From contig NZ_SDPQ02000004.1 in NCBI RefSeq assembly GCF_004134905.2, forward strand, positions 205,377 to 269,376: a stretch of 64,000 nucleotides of DNA, read 5' to 3'. This document shows, piece by piece, positions 42,377 through 49,873 of this stretch (position 1 is its first letter; each line of letters opens with the position of its first letter). The stretch comes from Aeromicrobium ginsengisoli. Its GTDB lineage: Bacteria; Actinomycetota; Actinomycetes; Propionibacteriales; Nocardioidaceae. The notes beneath the pieces are model-generated. The model saw nothing but the letters and a program-made list of their open reading frames with translations, ran no database searches and was not told where the DNA came from. The position numbers were made by a program, and so were the translations under genes.

Positions 42377-43315
42377 GTGAGGCGGCTGCTGGTCCTCGCC
42401 GCGATCGTGGCACTTCTCGCAGCGGGGACGGCGTCATGCGGGAAGGCCGACACGATCCGCAAGCCGGGTGACGAGTGCACCCCGGCCAAGTCCCTCCCAA
42501 GCGGCTCCACGCAACGCACGATCGAGTCCGGCGGCCAGCTGCGGCACTACCTGATCCACGTGCCTCCGGGCTACGACGGCTCGACCAGGACCCCGCTCGT
42601 GCTGCTGTTCCATGGCCTCGGCGGCACGCCACAGGGTGTCATCGACACGACGAGCATGGCCGCTCTGGCCGACAAGAACAACGCGATCCTCGTGGCGCCG
42701 CTCGCCCGCGGGCGCATCACGGAGTGGGACTTCAAGACGCCCATCAGTCAGCCGACGTCCGACCTGGCGTTCGTCCGCAACCTCGTCAAGGAGGTCAAGT
42801 CCGACGGCTGCATCGACTCGTCGCGGGTCTACGCCGCCGGCTTCTCCAACGGCTCGGTGCTGGCACTCGCCCTGGCGTGCGACGGTTCGACGAAGTTCGC
42901 CGCGTACGGTGCGGTCTCCGGCCCCTATTGGAACGACTCGTGCCGGTCCTCGCCGCCGGCGTCGATCGTGTACTTCCACGGGCTCAAGGACAAGACCGTC
43001 CCCTATGCGGGAGGTGAGACCGTCATCGGACCGCTCCCGCCGGTCAACGAGGTCATGGCGAGCTGGGCGTCGCACGACAGCTGCCCGGCCGCCAGTGCGA
43101 CGACGACGGTGTCCCAGCACGTCCGGCACTTCACCTGGAGCAAGTGCAAGAAGGGCTCCGACGTCAATGTGTACGTCGTCGACAACGGCGGTCATCGGTG
43201 GCCCGGTGGCAAGCCGGCGCCCTCAGGTCGTGTGTCGGGCGTCATGACCCAGGAGATCGACGCCAGCAGCCTGATCTGGAAATTCTTCGATCAGCACACC
43301 GCTGGTGGACAATAG
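42377..43315 (+). CDS. Lipoprotein esterase, PHB-depolymerase-like
   Basis: A 312-residue alpha/beta-hydrolase with an N-terminal signal and lipobox ending in TASC, so probably attached to the outer face of the membrane. The LVLLFHGLGG oxyanion segment, the nucleophile elbow GFSNGS and the C-terminal His in VDNGGHRWPGG match the PHB depolymerase/feruloyl esterase (LpqC-like) family. The substrate could be a polyester or aromatic ester; it cannot be chosen. GTG at 42377 has an AGGG upstream; GTG at 42356 adds seven residues. Confidence 0.85.
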   Translation: MRRLLVLAAIVALLAAGTASCGKADTIRKPGDECTPAKSLPSGSTQRTIESGGQLRHYLIHVPPGYDGSTRTPLVLLFHGLGGTPQGVIDTTSMAALADKNNAILVAPLARGRITEWDFKTPISQPTSDLAFVRNLVKEVKSDGCIDSSRVYAAGFSNGSVLALALACDGSTKFAAYGAVSGPYWNDSCRSSPPASIVYFHGLKDKTVPYAGGETVIGPLPPVNEVMASWASHDSCPAASATTTVSQHVRHFTWSKCKKGSDVNVYVVDNGGHRWPGGKPAPSGRVSGVMTQEIDASSLIWKFFDQHTAGGQ

Positions 43316-43319
43316 GAGC

Positions 43320-44096
43320 ATGACCAAGGCGATCGAGACATGGCTGACCGACATGGACGGCGTTCTCGTGCACGAGGAGAAGGCGATCCCCGGGGCGGCC
43401 GACTTCATCGCCCGCCTGACCGAGACGGGACGCAAGTTCCTCGTCCTGACGAACAACTCGATCTTCACCCCGCGAGACCTCTGCGCGCGTCTTCGCGTCG
43501 CCGGCATCGACCTGCCCGAATCGGCGATCTGGACGTCGGCGCTGGCCACCGCCAAGTTCCTGAGCGAGCAGCGTCCCGAGGGCACCGCCTACGTCATCGG
43601 TGAGGCCGGCATGACGACGGCGCTCCACAACGTCGGCTACATCATGACGAGCCGCGAGCCCGACTACGTCGTGCTGGGCGAGACCCGGACCTACTCGTTC
43701 GAGGCCATCACCCGCGCGATCCAGCTGATCGAGAACGGCGCGCGCTTCATCGCGACCAACCCCGACCCGACGGGCCCGTCGCCCGGAGGATCACTGCCGG
43801 CCACCGGCTCGGTCGCGGCGCTGATCACCAAGGCGACCGGCGTCGAGCCCTACTTCGTGGGCAAGCCCAACCCGCTCATGATGCGCAGCGCCCTCAACCA
43901 GATCGAGGGTCACTCCGAGACGACGGTCATGATCGGCGACCGCATGGACACCGACGTCCTGTCGGGCCTCGAGGCAGGCCTGCGGACGTTCCTGGTGCTC
44001 ACCGGGTCGACCGCGCCGGGCCAGATCGAGCGCTTCCCGTTCCGGCCGACCCAGGTCTTCGACTCGATCGCCGACATCGTCCCGCTCGTCCAGTAA
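43320..44096 (+). CDS. HAD-IIA family phosphatase
   Basis: A 258-residue HAD phosphatase of the NagD/PGP type. Motif I is LTDMDGVL with the nucleophile Asp, motif II VLTNNS, motif III the Lys in VGKPNP, motif IV MIGDRMDTD. The C2-type cap sits between motifs II and III. Members dephosphorylate sugar phosphates, UMP, glycerol-phosphate or 2-phosphoglycolate; substrate unknown. A closely placed AGGAG lies one base from the ATG at 43320; GTG at 43305 is an alternative. It follows the lipoprotein gene by four bases. Confidence 0.9.
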   Translation: MTKAIETWLTDMDGVLVHEEKAIPGAADFIARLTETGRKFLVLTNNSIFTPRDLCARLRVAGIDLPESAIWTSALATAKFLSEQRPEGTAYVIGEAGMTTALHNVGYIMTSREPDYVVLGETRTYSFEAITRAIQLIENGARFIATNPDPTGPSPGGSLPATGSVAALITKATGVEPYFVGKPNPLMMRSALNQIEGHSETTVMIGDRMDTDVLSGLEAGLRTFLVLTGSTAPGQIERFPFRPTQVFDSIADIVPLVQ

Positions 44097-44103
44097 CCGT
44101 AAA

Positions 44104-44119
44104 GTTACCAATCGGTAAC
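44104..44119. promoter_or_regulatory. Palindrome GTTACC-N4-GGTAAC upstream of the epimerase gene
   Basis: A perfect palindrome with 6-base arms around AATC lies eight bases after the HAD stop, and a further half site GTAAC stands at 44093. The form suits a TetR-type operator. An AT-rich segment with TTGTTATCCT follows at 44136-44145 and may be a promoter. Confidence 0.45.
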
Positions 44120-44230
44120 ACGTCGACCGCGAGAATTGTTATCCTTTCGTAATCTCCGGCGGGCCCACAGGCCTCGACCGGGGATTCCCCTGGCGGATGG
44201 TGCCGGGGGATCCTCCACCAGGGAGAGAAC

Positions 44231-45127
44231 GTGAAGGTTTTTCTCACGGGTGCGAGCGGAGTCATGGGCCGATCGTCCATCGCCGCGTTGCACCTCGCGG
44301 GCCACGAGGTCGTGGGCCTCGCGCGCACGCCTCAGAGTGCCGCTCAGATCGCCGCGACCGGCGCCGAGACGTGCCTCGGTGACGTGTTCGACCTCGACGC
44401 GATGGCGGCCGGCATGCAGGGCTGCGACGCCGTCGCCAACCTCGCAACCAAGGTGCCAGTGGGCACCGGCGCGCTGCGACCCGGTTCGCTCAAGGCGATC
44501 GACCGGATCCGTCTGCACGGCTCCCGGGTCGTCACGGAGGCGGCGCAGCGGGCGGGCGTCGAGCGCATCATCCAGCAGAGCCTCAGCTTCATGTACGCCG
44601 ACCTCGACGACGACTGGATCGACGAACACAGCCCCGTCGACGTGACCCACGCGACCGAGCCGGTCGTCGTCGCCGAGAGCAACGTCAAGGCGATCGAGGC
44701 CGCCGGCGGCACCGCGGTCAGCCTGCGCTTCGGCCTCATCACGGGCAACGACCGCAACTCCGCGTGGTTGTTCCGGCGCGCGGCGGCCGGGCGCGCGATC
44801 GGCCTCGGCGCGGAGCAGTCGTGGATGCACGTCATCCACCCCGACGACGTCGGATCGGCCGTCGTGCACGCGCTGACCGCGCCGGGCGGGGTCTACAACG
44901 TCGGGGCCGAGCCGGTGCAGCGTCGCGACTACGTCGACACGATCGCCCTGGCGGCCGGCCGACGGCACGGCCACTTCCTGCCCGGCTGGGTCCTGCGACT
45001 CGGCGGCGAGAAGCTGGAGATCCTCACCCGTTCGCAGCGGGTCAGCTCCCAGCTGTTCAGCGATCGTACGGGCTGGCATCCCTACCACCCCAAGCTCACG
45101 CCGGACTGGTTCGATGACCTCGTCTGA
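44231..45127 (+). CDS. NAD(P)-dependent epimerase/dehydratase (extended SDR)
   Basis: A 298-residue SDR protein with the nucleotide loop GASGVMGRS, an Asp at the end of the first fold unit, and a domain ending in a substrate-binding lobe. The catalytic YxxxK is not clear; the corresponding region reads SFMYADLDDDW, so the enzyme may not use classical SDR chemistry. The GTG at 44231 follows GGGAGAG. A 134-bp upstream region has a palindrome at 44104. The next small gene overlaps its last 14 bases. Confidence 0.75.
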   Translation: MKVFLTGASGVMGRSSIAALHLAGHEVVGLARTPQSAAQIAATGAETCLGDVFDLDAMAAGMQGCDAVANLATKVPVGTGALRPGSLKAIDRIRLHGSRVVTEAAQRAGVERIIQQSLSFMYADLDDDWIDEHSPVDVTHATEPVVVAESNVKAIEAAGGTAVSLRFGLITGNDRNSAWLFRRAAAGRAIGLGAEQSWMHVIHPDDVGSAVVHALTAPGGVYNVGAEPVQRRDYVDTIALAAGRRHGHFLPGWVLRLGGEKLEILTRSQRVSSQLFSDRTGWHPYHPKLTPDWFDDLV

Positions 45128-45302
45128 GCGGCCCGCCAAGCTCAGCAAGCACGAGCGGGAGCGTCGGCGGAGAGCCGCCGAGCTGCTCGGCGACCTGCTC
45201 CCCGACACGACGCGAGACGAGACGTCAGAGGGTTGGGGCGAGAAGGAGTCATCGTCCCGCGACGACGACTACCTCCGCGACGTACCCCCGCACCACGGCT
45301 AG
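45114..45302 (+). CDS. Small charged protein, unknown
   Basis: A 62-residue protein with a strongly charged helix (KLSKHERERRRRAAELLGDL) and an acidic, Pro/His-rich tail ending PPHHG. It starts inside the epimerase gene and converges with mscL, overlapping it by four bases. The codon use and the overlap suggest a real, co-translated gene. I do not recognise its family. Confidence 0.5.
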   Translation: MTSSERPAKLSKHERERRRRAAELLGDLLPDTTRDETSEGWGEKESSSRDDDYLRDVPPHHG

Positions 45303-45709
45303 ACCGGCGGGCGCTGCTGACGGACGAGCGAGTCGCGGATCTCGCGCAGCAACGCGATGTCCTCGGGAACAGCCTCGGGCTCGTCGGCGCCCGGTCCGGG
45401 CTTCCGGAGTGCTTGGAGCTTCTGCACCGGGACGACGATCGCGAAGTAGATCACGGCCATCGTCACGACGAAGATGATCAACGCATTGACGATCCCGCCG
45501 AGGTTGACGAACGTCGCGTCGCTGTCGGTGATCTGGAAGCCGAAGCCCTTTGAATCTGCGTCGCCACCGCCGACGCTCGCGACGATCGGCTTGACGAAGT
45601 TGTCGCCGAAAGCGGCGACGAGGCTCGTGAACGCGACGCCGATCGCGATGCCGACGGCGAGGTCGACGACGTTGCCGCGCATCAGGAAGTCCTTGAAGCC
45701 CTTGATCAT
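45299..45709 (-). CDS. mscL: Large-conductance mechanosensitive channel
   Basis: A 136-residue channel that opens under osmotic down-shock. The N-terminal amphipathic helix and first transmembrane helix (KDFLMRGNVVDLAVGIAIG) are typical, the periplasmic loop is followed by the second helix (about 70-92) and the C-terminal helical bundle (about 113-130). The ATG at 45709 is preceded by AGGGGG at 4 bases. The upstream frame to 45766 lacks support. Confidence 0.97.
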   Translation of the reverse strand: MIKGFKDFLMRGNVVDLAVGIAIGVAFTSLVAAFGDNFVKPIVASVGGGDADSKGFGFQITDSDATFVNLGGIVNALIIFVVTMAVIYFAIVVPVQKLQALRKPGPGADEPEAVPEDIALLREIRDSLVRQQRPPV

Positions 45710-45770
45710 GGTGCCCCCTACGGATTGGGTGTGAGTCCCCTCGACCCTAGCGAGAGCGCACGCCAACCGA

Positions 45771-46364
45771 CTAGGACGACGTGATCACGCTGAATCGCGC
45801 CTCGAGCGCGGCCGTCGCCAGCGCGAGGGCGATCTTCTCGGTCGTGACGATGCCGACCGACACGACCTCGGTGTCGCCGCCGGACGGCGGCAGCGTGACG
45901 ATCTCGACGGACCGGGCCACGACCTCGGCCTTGCTCTCGCCGTCCGGGTCGACCGCGATGACGTCGACCCGGTCGCCGACGTGCAGGCCGGTGAGCCCGT
46001 CGGCGCGATCGACACGGATCGTCGTGAGCACCGCGTCGTCGGCGTAGCCGGACAACGCATCGTCCTGCAACACGCGGTAGTCGGTGATCGCCTCGCCCTC
46101 GCGCATCGGCCCAGCGACCCGGCGGCCGATGGCGTCACCGCGGCCGAGCCCGTGCGACGGTCTGGCCGATGGGGAGACCGTCGTCGTACGCACGTCGGAG
46201 GCCGTGAGCACATGGCCACTGCGCAGGTCGCGACTCGTCACCAGCACGGCGGTGCCATCGGGTTGCTGGCGCAGCGCGGACAGCGCCGTCAGGACAGCGA
46301 GTCCGGCGAAGAGGGCAGCCAGGCTGCGACGGTGCTCGAAGACGAAGCGGTGGATCCGGTCCAT
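45771..46364 (-). CDS. SAF-domain protein, CpaB/RcpC-like
   Basis: A 197-residue protein with an N-terminal transmembrane helix (about residues 14-31) and an outer SAF domain (about 40-95, with the TSRDLRSGHVLTASDV start), followed by an RcpC-like beta domain (about 108-190). It resembles CpaB of Flp/Tad pilus assembly. No other tad gene is nearby; actinobacteria often carry isolated CpaB-like proteins, so pilus assembly is not implied. It is upstream of mscL on the minus strand, 61 bases from it. Confidence 0.78.
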   Translation of the reverse strand: MDRIHRFVFEHRRSLAALFAGLAVLTALSALRQQPDGTAVLVTSRDLRSGHVLTASDVRTTTVSPSARPSHGLGRGDAIGRRVAGPMREGEAITDYRVLQDDALSGYADDAVLTTIRVDRADGLTGLHVGDRVDVIAVDPDGESKAEVVARSVEIVTLPPSGGDTEVVSVGIVTTEKIALALATAALEARFSVITSS

Positions 46365-46431
46365 GCCCGGACTCTAGGAAGATCCGCCGGACGGCGCTGA
46401 GCGCTGTCCACAGACGGTGGGAGCCGAAGGC

Positions 46432-46743
46432 TCAGGCCGCGGATTCCTTGCCGGACTTCTTGGCCGGCGTGGAGCTCGCCGAGGACGACGAGTCGGACGA
46501 GGACGAGCTCGAGGTCGACGAGCTCTCCTTGGCGGCCGGCTTGGCGGTGTCGCTCGAGGACGAGCTGGAGCGGCTGTCGTTGCGGTAGAACCCGGAGCCC
46601 TTGAACACGACACCGACCGCGTTGAAGACCTTGCGCAGGTCGCCGCCGCAGTTGGGGCACACGGTCAGCGCATCGTCGGTGAAGCTTTGCTGGACTTCCA
46701 GCGCTTCTCCGCAGTCCTTGCACTGGTACTGGTACTTCGGCAC
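46432..46743 (-). CDS. FmdB-type zinc-ribbon protein with Ser-rich tail (Ruc-like)
   Basis: A 103-residue protein. Residues 1-50 are an FmdB zinc ribbon with two CxxC pairs (CKDC and CPNC). Residues 58-103 are a disordered Ser/Lys/Ala tail. This matches the arrangement of M. tuberculosis Rv0991c, the redox-regulated chaperone Ruc, and the gene order around it also matches. The chaperone role is an inference from that likeness. GTG at 46743 has GGGAG upstream. Confidence 0.8.
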   Translation of the reverse strand: MPKYQYQCKDCGEALEVQQSFTDDALTVCPNCGGDLRKVFNAVGVVFKGSGFYRNDSRSSSSSSDTAKPAAKESSSTSSSSSSDSSSSASSTPAKKSGKESAA

Positions 46744-46828
46744 GTCATGCTCCCGCTCGATCGATGGTGCACCCCAAGGGTACAGTTGCCCGCACCGTGA
46801 CCTGTCCCATCCCTCCCGGAGCCCGTCG

Positions 46829-48193
46829 ATGACCGAATGGCTGCTCCTGGCCACGTCGTTGCTCCTGATGCTGGCGTGCGGGGTGTTCGTCGCCGCGGAG
46901 TTCTCGTTCGTCACGGTCGACCGGGCCACGATCGAGCGTGACGCGGAGGCCGGCGACAAGGGTGCCCAAGGCACCCTTCTGGCGCTGCGCACGCTCTCGA
47001 CACAGCTCAGCGGCGCCCAGCTCGGCATCACGATCACCAACCTCGTCATCGGCTTCCTCGCGGAGCCCGCCATCGGCAAGCTGCTGCACGATCCGCTCGA
47101 GTCGGCCGGCCTCGAGGACGGCACGCTCAGAGGCGTCGCGTACGCCATCGCGCTCGTCGTGAGCACCGTCGTCACGATGCTGGTCGGCGAGCTGGTGCCC
47201 AAGAACTTCGCGCTGGCGCTCCCGCAGCGCACGGCGGCAGTGACGCAGTGGCCGCAGCGGATGTTCACCAAGGCCATGGCGTGGCCGATCCGTGCACTCA
47301 ACGGGCTGGCTAACGCGATCCTGCGGTTGCTCGGCGTCGAGCCGCAGGAGGAGCTCCGCTCGGCCCGCTCTCCGGTCGAGCTGCGATCCCTCGTGCTGCG
47401 CTCGGCGCAACAGGGCGCGATCGACGACGAGACCGCCGATCTCGTGGCCCGCAGCATCGCGTTCGGCGACCGCACCGCGGCTGACGTTCGTACGCCCCGG
47501 GTGCGCGTGCACTTCCTCGAGGGGCGCGACACGGCGTTCGACGTCATCGAGGCGGCCCGACAGACCGGGCACTCGCGCTTCCCGGTCATCGGCAAGAGCC
47601 CCGACGACGTCATCGGCATCGTGCACATCAAGCGGGCCGTGGGCATCGAGCCCGACCGTCGCCGCAGCGTACGCATCGCCGACATCACCGATCCCGCGAC
47701 GATCGTGCCGGACAGCATCGAGCTCGACCCGCTGCTGGCGTTGCTGCGTGAGCAAGGCATGCAGATGGCGATCGTCATGGACGAGTACGGCGGCACGGAT
47801 GGCGTCGTCACGCTCGAGGACCTGGTCGAGGAGATCGTCGGCGACATCGCCGACGAGCACGACCGGCTCTCGTCGCGCAGCCGCCATCGCCGCGACGGCA
47901 CCTGGTCGCTGTCGGGCCTGCTGCGCCCCGACGAGGTCGAGGAGCAGACCGGTGTCGCGCTGCCCGAGGGCGAGGACTACGAGACGATCGCCGGCCTGAT
48001 CCACGAGAAGCTCGGCCGGATCGCCGCGCGCGGCGATGCCGTGACGTTGCACCTCGACCGCACGCCGGATGACGAGGAGGACGACCCCGAGCCGCTCGTC
48101 GTGACGCTGACGGTGGAGCGCATGGAGGGTCGCCGGATCGACCGGGTCTCGCTGACCGTCGACGACGAGGGCGACGGCGGTGATGACACGTGA
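46829..48193 (+). CDS. CNNM/CBS-domain (hemolysin C, UPF0053) membrane protein 1
   Basis: A 454-residue protein with a CNNM transmembrane domain (about residues 1-190, including ELVPKNFALALPQ), a pair of CBS domains (about 210-335) and a C-terminal CorC_HlyC domain (about 350-440). The family is linked to Mg2+ or Co2+ transport (CorB/CorC, CNNM), though old names call it hemolysin. ATG at 46829 is used. The next paralog begins inside its stop (GTGA), so the two form a translation-coupled pair and may assemble as a heterodimer. Confidence 0.92.
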   Translation: MTEWLLLATSLLLMLACGVFVAAEFSFVTVDRATIERDAEAGDKGAQGTLLALRTLSTQLSGAQLGITITNLVIGFLAEPAIGKLLHDPLESAGLEDGTLRGVAYAIALVVSTVVTMLVGELVPKNFALALPQRTAAVTQWPQRMFTKAMAWPIRALNGLANAILRLLGVEPQEELRSARSPVELRSLVLRSAQQGAIDDETADLVARSIAFGDRTAADVRTPRVRVHFLEGRDTAFDVIEAARQTGHSRFPVIGKSPDDVIGIVHIKRAVGIEPDRRRSVRIADITDPATIVPDSIELDPLLALLREQGMQMAIVMDEYGGTDGVVTLEDLVEEIVGDIADEHDRLSSRSRHRRDGTWSLSGLLRPDEVEEQTGVALPEGEDYETIAGLIHEKLGRIAARGDAVTLHLDRTPDDEEDDPEPLVVTLTVERMEGRRIDRVSLTVDDEGDGGDDT

Positions 48194-49227
48194 ACGGTTT
48201 CGTCGGAGTGCTCGTGACCGTCGTGCTGCTGGCGCTCAACGCGCTGTTCGTGGCGTCCGAGTTCGCGTTGATCTCGGCGCGACGAACGCAGCTGGAGCCC
48301 CGCATCCAGGCCGGCTCGCGGCCCGCGCGCATGGCGATGCGGGCGATCGAGAACATCACCCAGGTCATGGCCGCAGCCCAGCTCGGCATCACGATCTGCT
48401 CGCTGGGGCTCGGCGCTGTCGGCGAGCCGGCGATCGCGCATCTCTTCGAGCCGCTGTTCGAGACGCTGCACGTCCCGCACGGCGCGGTGCATCCGCTGTC
48501 GTTCGTCATCGCCATGACGATCGTGGTGTTCGCGCACGTGGTCCTCGGCGAGATGGTTCCCAAGAACCTCGCGCTCGTCGGGCCCGACCGTGCGGCGCTG
48601 ATCCTCGGGCCGTTCATGCTGGCGGTCGTCGCGATCCTCAAGCCGTTCGTCGTGACGCTCAACGGCACGGCCAACATGATCATCCGGCTGTTCCGCATCG
48701 AGCCCAAGGGCGAGGTCGCCTCGACCTACTCGCACGACGAGGTCGCCGGCCTGGTCGAGGAGTCCCGGCGTGAAGGCCTGCTCGACGAGGACGAGTACGA
48801 CCTGGTGTCGGGAGCGCTCGACTTCCACGAGGGCACGGTCGACGAGGTGCTGCTGCCGAGCGCCGGGCTCGTGACGATCCCGCCGACCGCGACGCCGGTC
48901 GACGTCGAGCGAGCCTGCGCCGAGACCGGCTTCTCACGGTTCCCGGTGCTCGACGGCACCGGCGAGATCGCCGGCTATCTGCACATCAAGGACGTCCTGG
49001 AGACCGACGACGCGTCGCGCCTCGAGACGATCGCCGACAAGTGGCTGAGGCCACTGGCGACGGTCGTGGCCGGCTCGGGGCTCTATGAGGCGCTGCGCAC
49101 GATGCAGGCCCGCGGCTCGCACATGGCCCGCGTCGCCGACGAGTCGGGCGCCGTGCTGGGCGTCATCATGCTCGAGGACGTCCTCGAAGAGCTCGTCGGC
49201 GAGATCCGCAGCGCCGAGCGCGCCTAA
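48190..49227 (+). CDS. CNNM/CBS-domain membrane protein 2
   Basis: A 345-residue paralog of the preceding protein. It has the CNNM membrane domain (about 1-185, with LGEMVPKNLALVGP) and two CBS domains (about 205-335) but lacks the C-terminal CorC_HlyC domain that the first has. GTG at 48190 overlaps the previous stop. Its stop TAA merges with the first unit of a 22-bp repeat array. Confidence 0.9.
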   Translation: MNGFVGVLVTVVLLALNALFVASEFALISARRTQLEPRIQAGSRPARMAMRAIENITQVMAAAQLGITICSLGLGAVGEPAIAHLFEPLFETLHVPHGAVHPLSFVIAMTIVVFAHVVLGEMVPKNLALVGPDRAALILGPFMLAVVAILKPFVVTLNGTANMIIRLFRIEPKGEVASTYSHDEVAGLVEESRREGLLDEDEYDLVSGALDFHEGTVDEVLLPSAGLVTIPPTATPVDVERACAETGFSRFPVLDGTGEIAGYLHIKDVLETDDASRLETIADKWLRPLATVVAGSGLYEALRTMQARGSHMARVADESGAVLGVIMLEDVLEELVGEIRSAERA

Positions 49228-49295
49228 CCCTCTCGTCAGCGGGCACAAACCCTCTCGTCAGCGTCAGGGCACGAACCCTCTCGTCAGCGTCAGGG
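49226..49295. repeat. Second 22-bp repeat array, between CNNM 2 and 5-FCL genes
   Basis: AACCCTCTCGTCAGCG occurs at 49226, 49248 and 49274, spaced 22 and 26 bp. Each unit contains CTCGTCAG followed by a GGGCAC block, as in the array at 31695-31751. The first unit includes the last two bases of the upstream TAA and the last reaches the 5-FCL stop (TCA at 49290-49292). Confidence 0.85.
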
Positions 49296-49850
49296 CACGC
49301 GGAACAGGCCGCCCGGGGTGACCGCCATCTGCACGGGCACGTCGTGCGGCTCGTGCGGCAGCTCGGCGAGCAGCTCGTGGGTGAAGACCAAGGCGCAGAG
49401 CGGTGCGCGTACGCCCTCGAGCGCCCGGTCGTAGTAGCCGGCGCCGCGGCCCAGCCGGTGTCCCGCATGGTCGACCGCGAGCGCGGGCACGATGACCACG
49501 TCGCACGTCGTCAACGCGTCGCGACCGAGGCGCTCGCCCGCGGGTTCGGGGATGCCGAGCGGGGTCGTGGCGAGGGACGCCGTGGGGTCGTACGCGACCC
49601 AGTCGAGGGTGTGGTCGTCGAGGCTCAGCGGCACGACGACCTCGATGCCCCGCTCGAGCAGGCCCGTGATCAGCGGGACCGTGCCGGGCTCGGACGGCAT
49701 CGAGAGGTAGCAGGCGACCCGCTTGGCGCGCGCGACAACGGGGGCTGCGAGCACGTGGAGCGCGATGGCGTCGGCCGCCTGCCTGCGCACCTCTGGGGCC
49801 ATGGCGCGACGCTTGGCGAGGAGGTCCAAACGCGCCTGTTCCTTCGTCAC
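49290..49850 (-). CDS. 5-formyltetrahydrofolate cyclo-ligase
   Basis: A 186-residue enzyme that converts 5-formyl-THF to 5,10-methenyl-THF with ATP. The RRAMAPEVRRQAADAI start, PSEPGTVPLI, and the nucleotide loop LGRGAGYYDRAL are typical. GTG start at 49850. It is divergent from galU, 23 bp apart, as in M. tuberculosis Rv0992c/Rv0993. Confidence 0.93.
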   Translation of the reverse strand: MTKEQARLDLLAKRRAMAPEVRRQAADAIALHVLAAPVVARAKRVACYLSMPSEPGTVPLITGLLERGIEVVVPLSLDDHTLDWVAYDPTASLATTPLGIPEPAGERLGRDALTTCDVVIVPALAVDHAGHRLGRGAGYYDRALEGVRAPLCALVFTHELLAELPHEPHDVPVQMAVTPGGLFRVP

Positions 49851-49873
49851 GCGCTGACGCTAGCGTATGTGCA

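Noticed and set aside
44150..44230. Riboswitch in the leader of the epimerase gene
   Set aside because: There are GC-rich stems (GGGGATTCCCC and GGTG/CACC) but no known aptamer consensus that I can see. No ligand can be supported.
45771..46364. Flp pilus locus
   Set aside because: Only the CpaB-like SAF protein is seen; no tadA, tadB, prepilin or peptidase gene lies in the neighbourhood.
46829..49227. Haemolysins
   Set aside because: The proteins named hemolysin C-like have the CNNM plus CBS architecture linked to metal transport, with no lytic domain.
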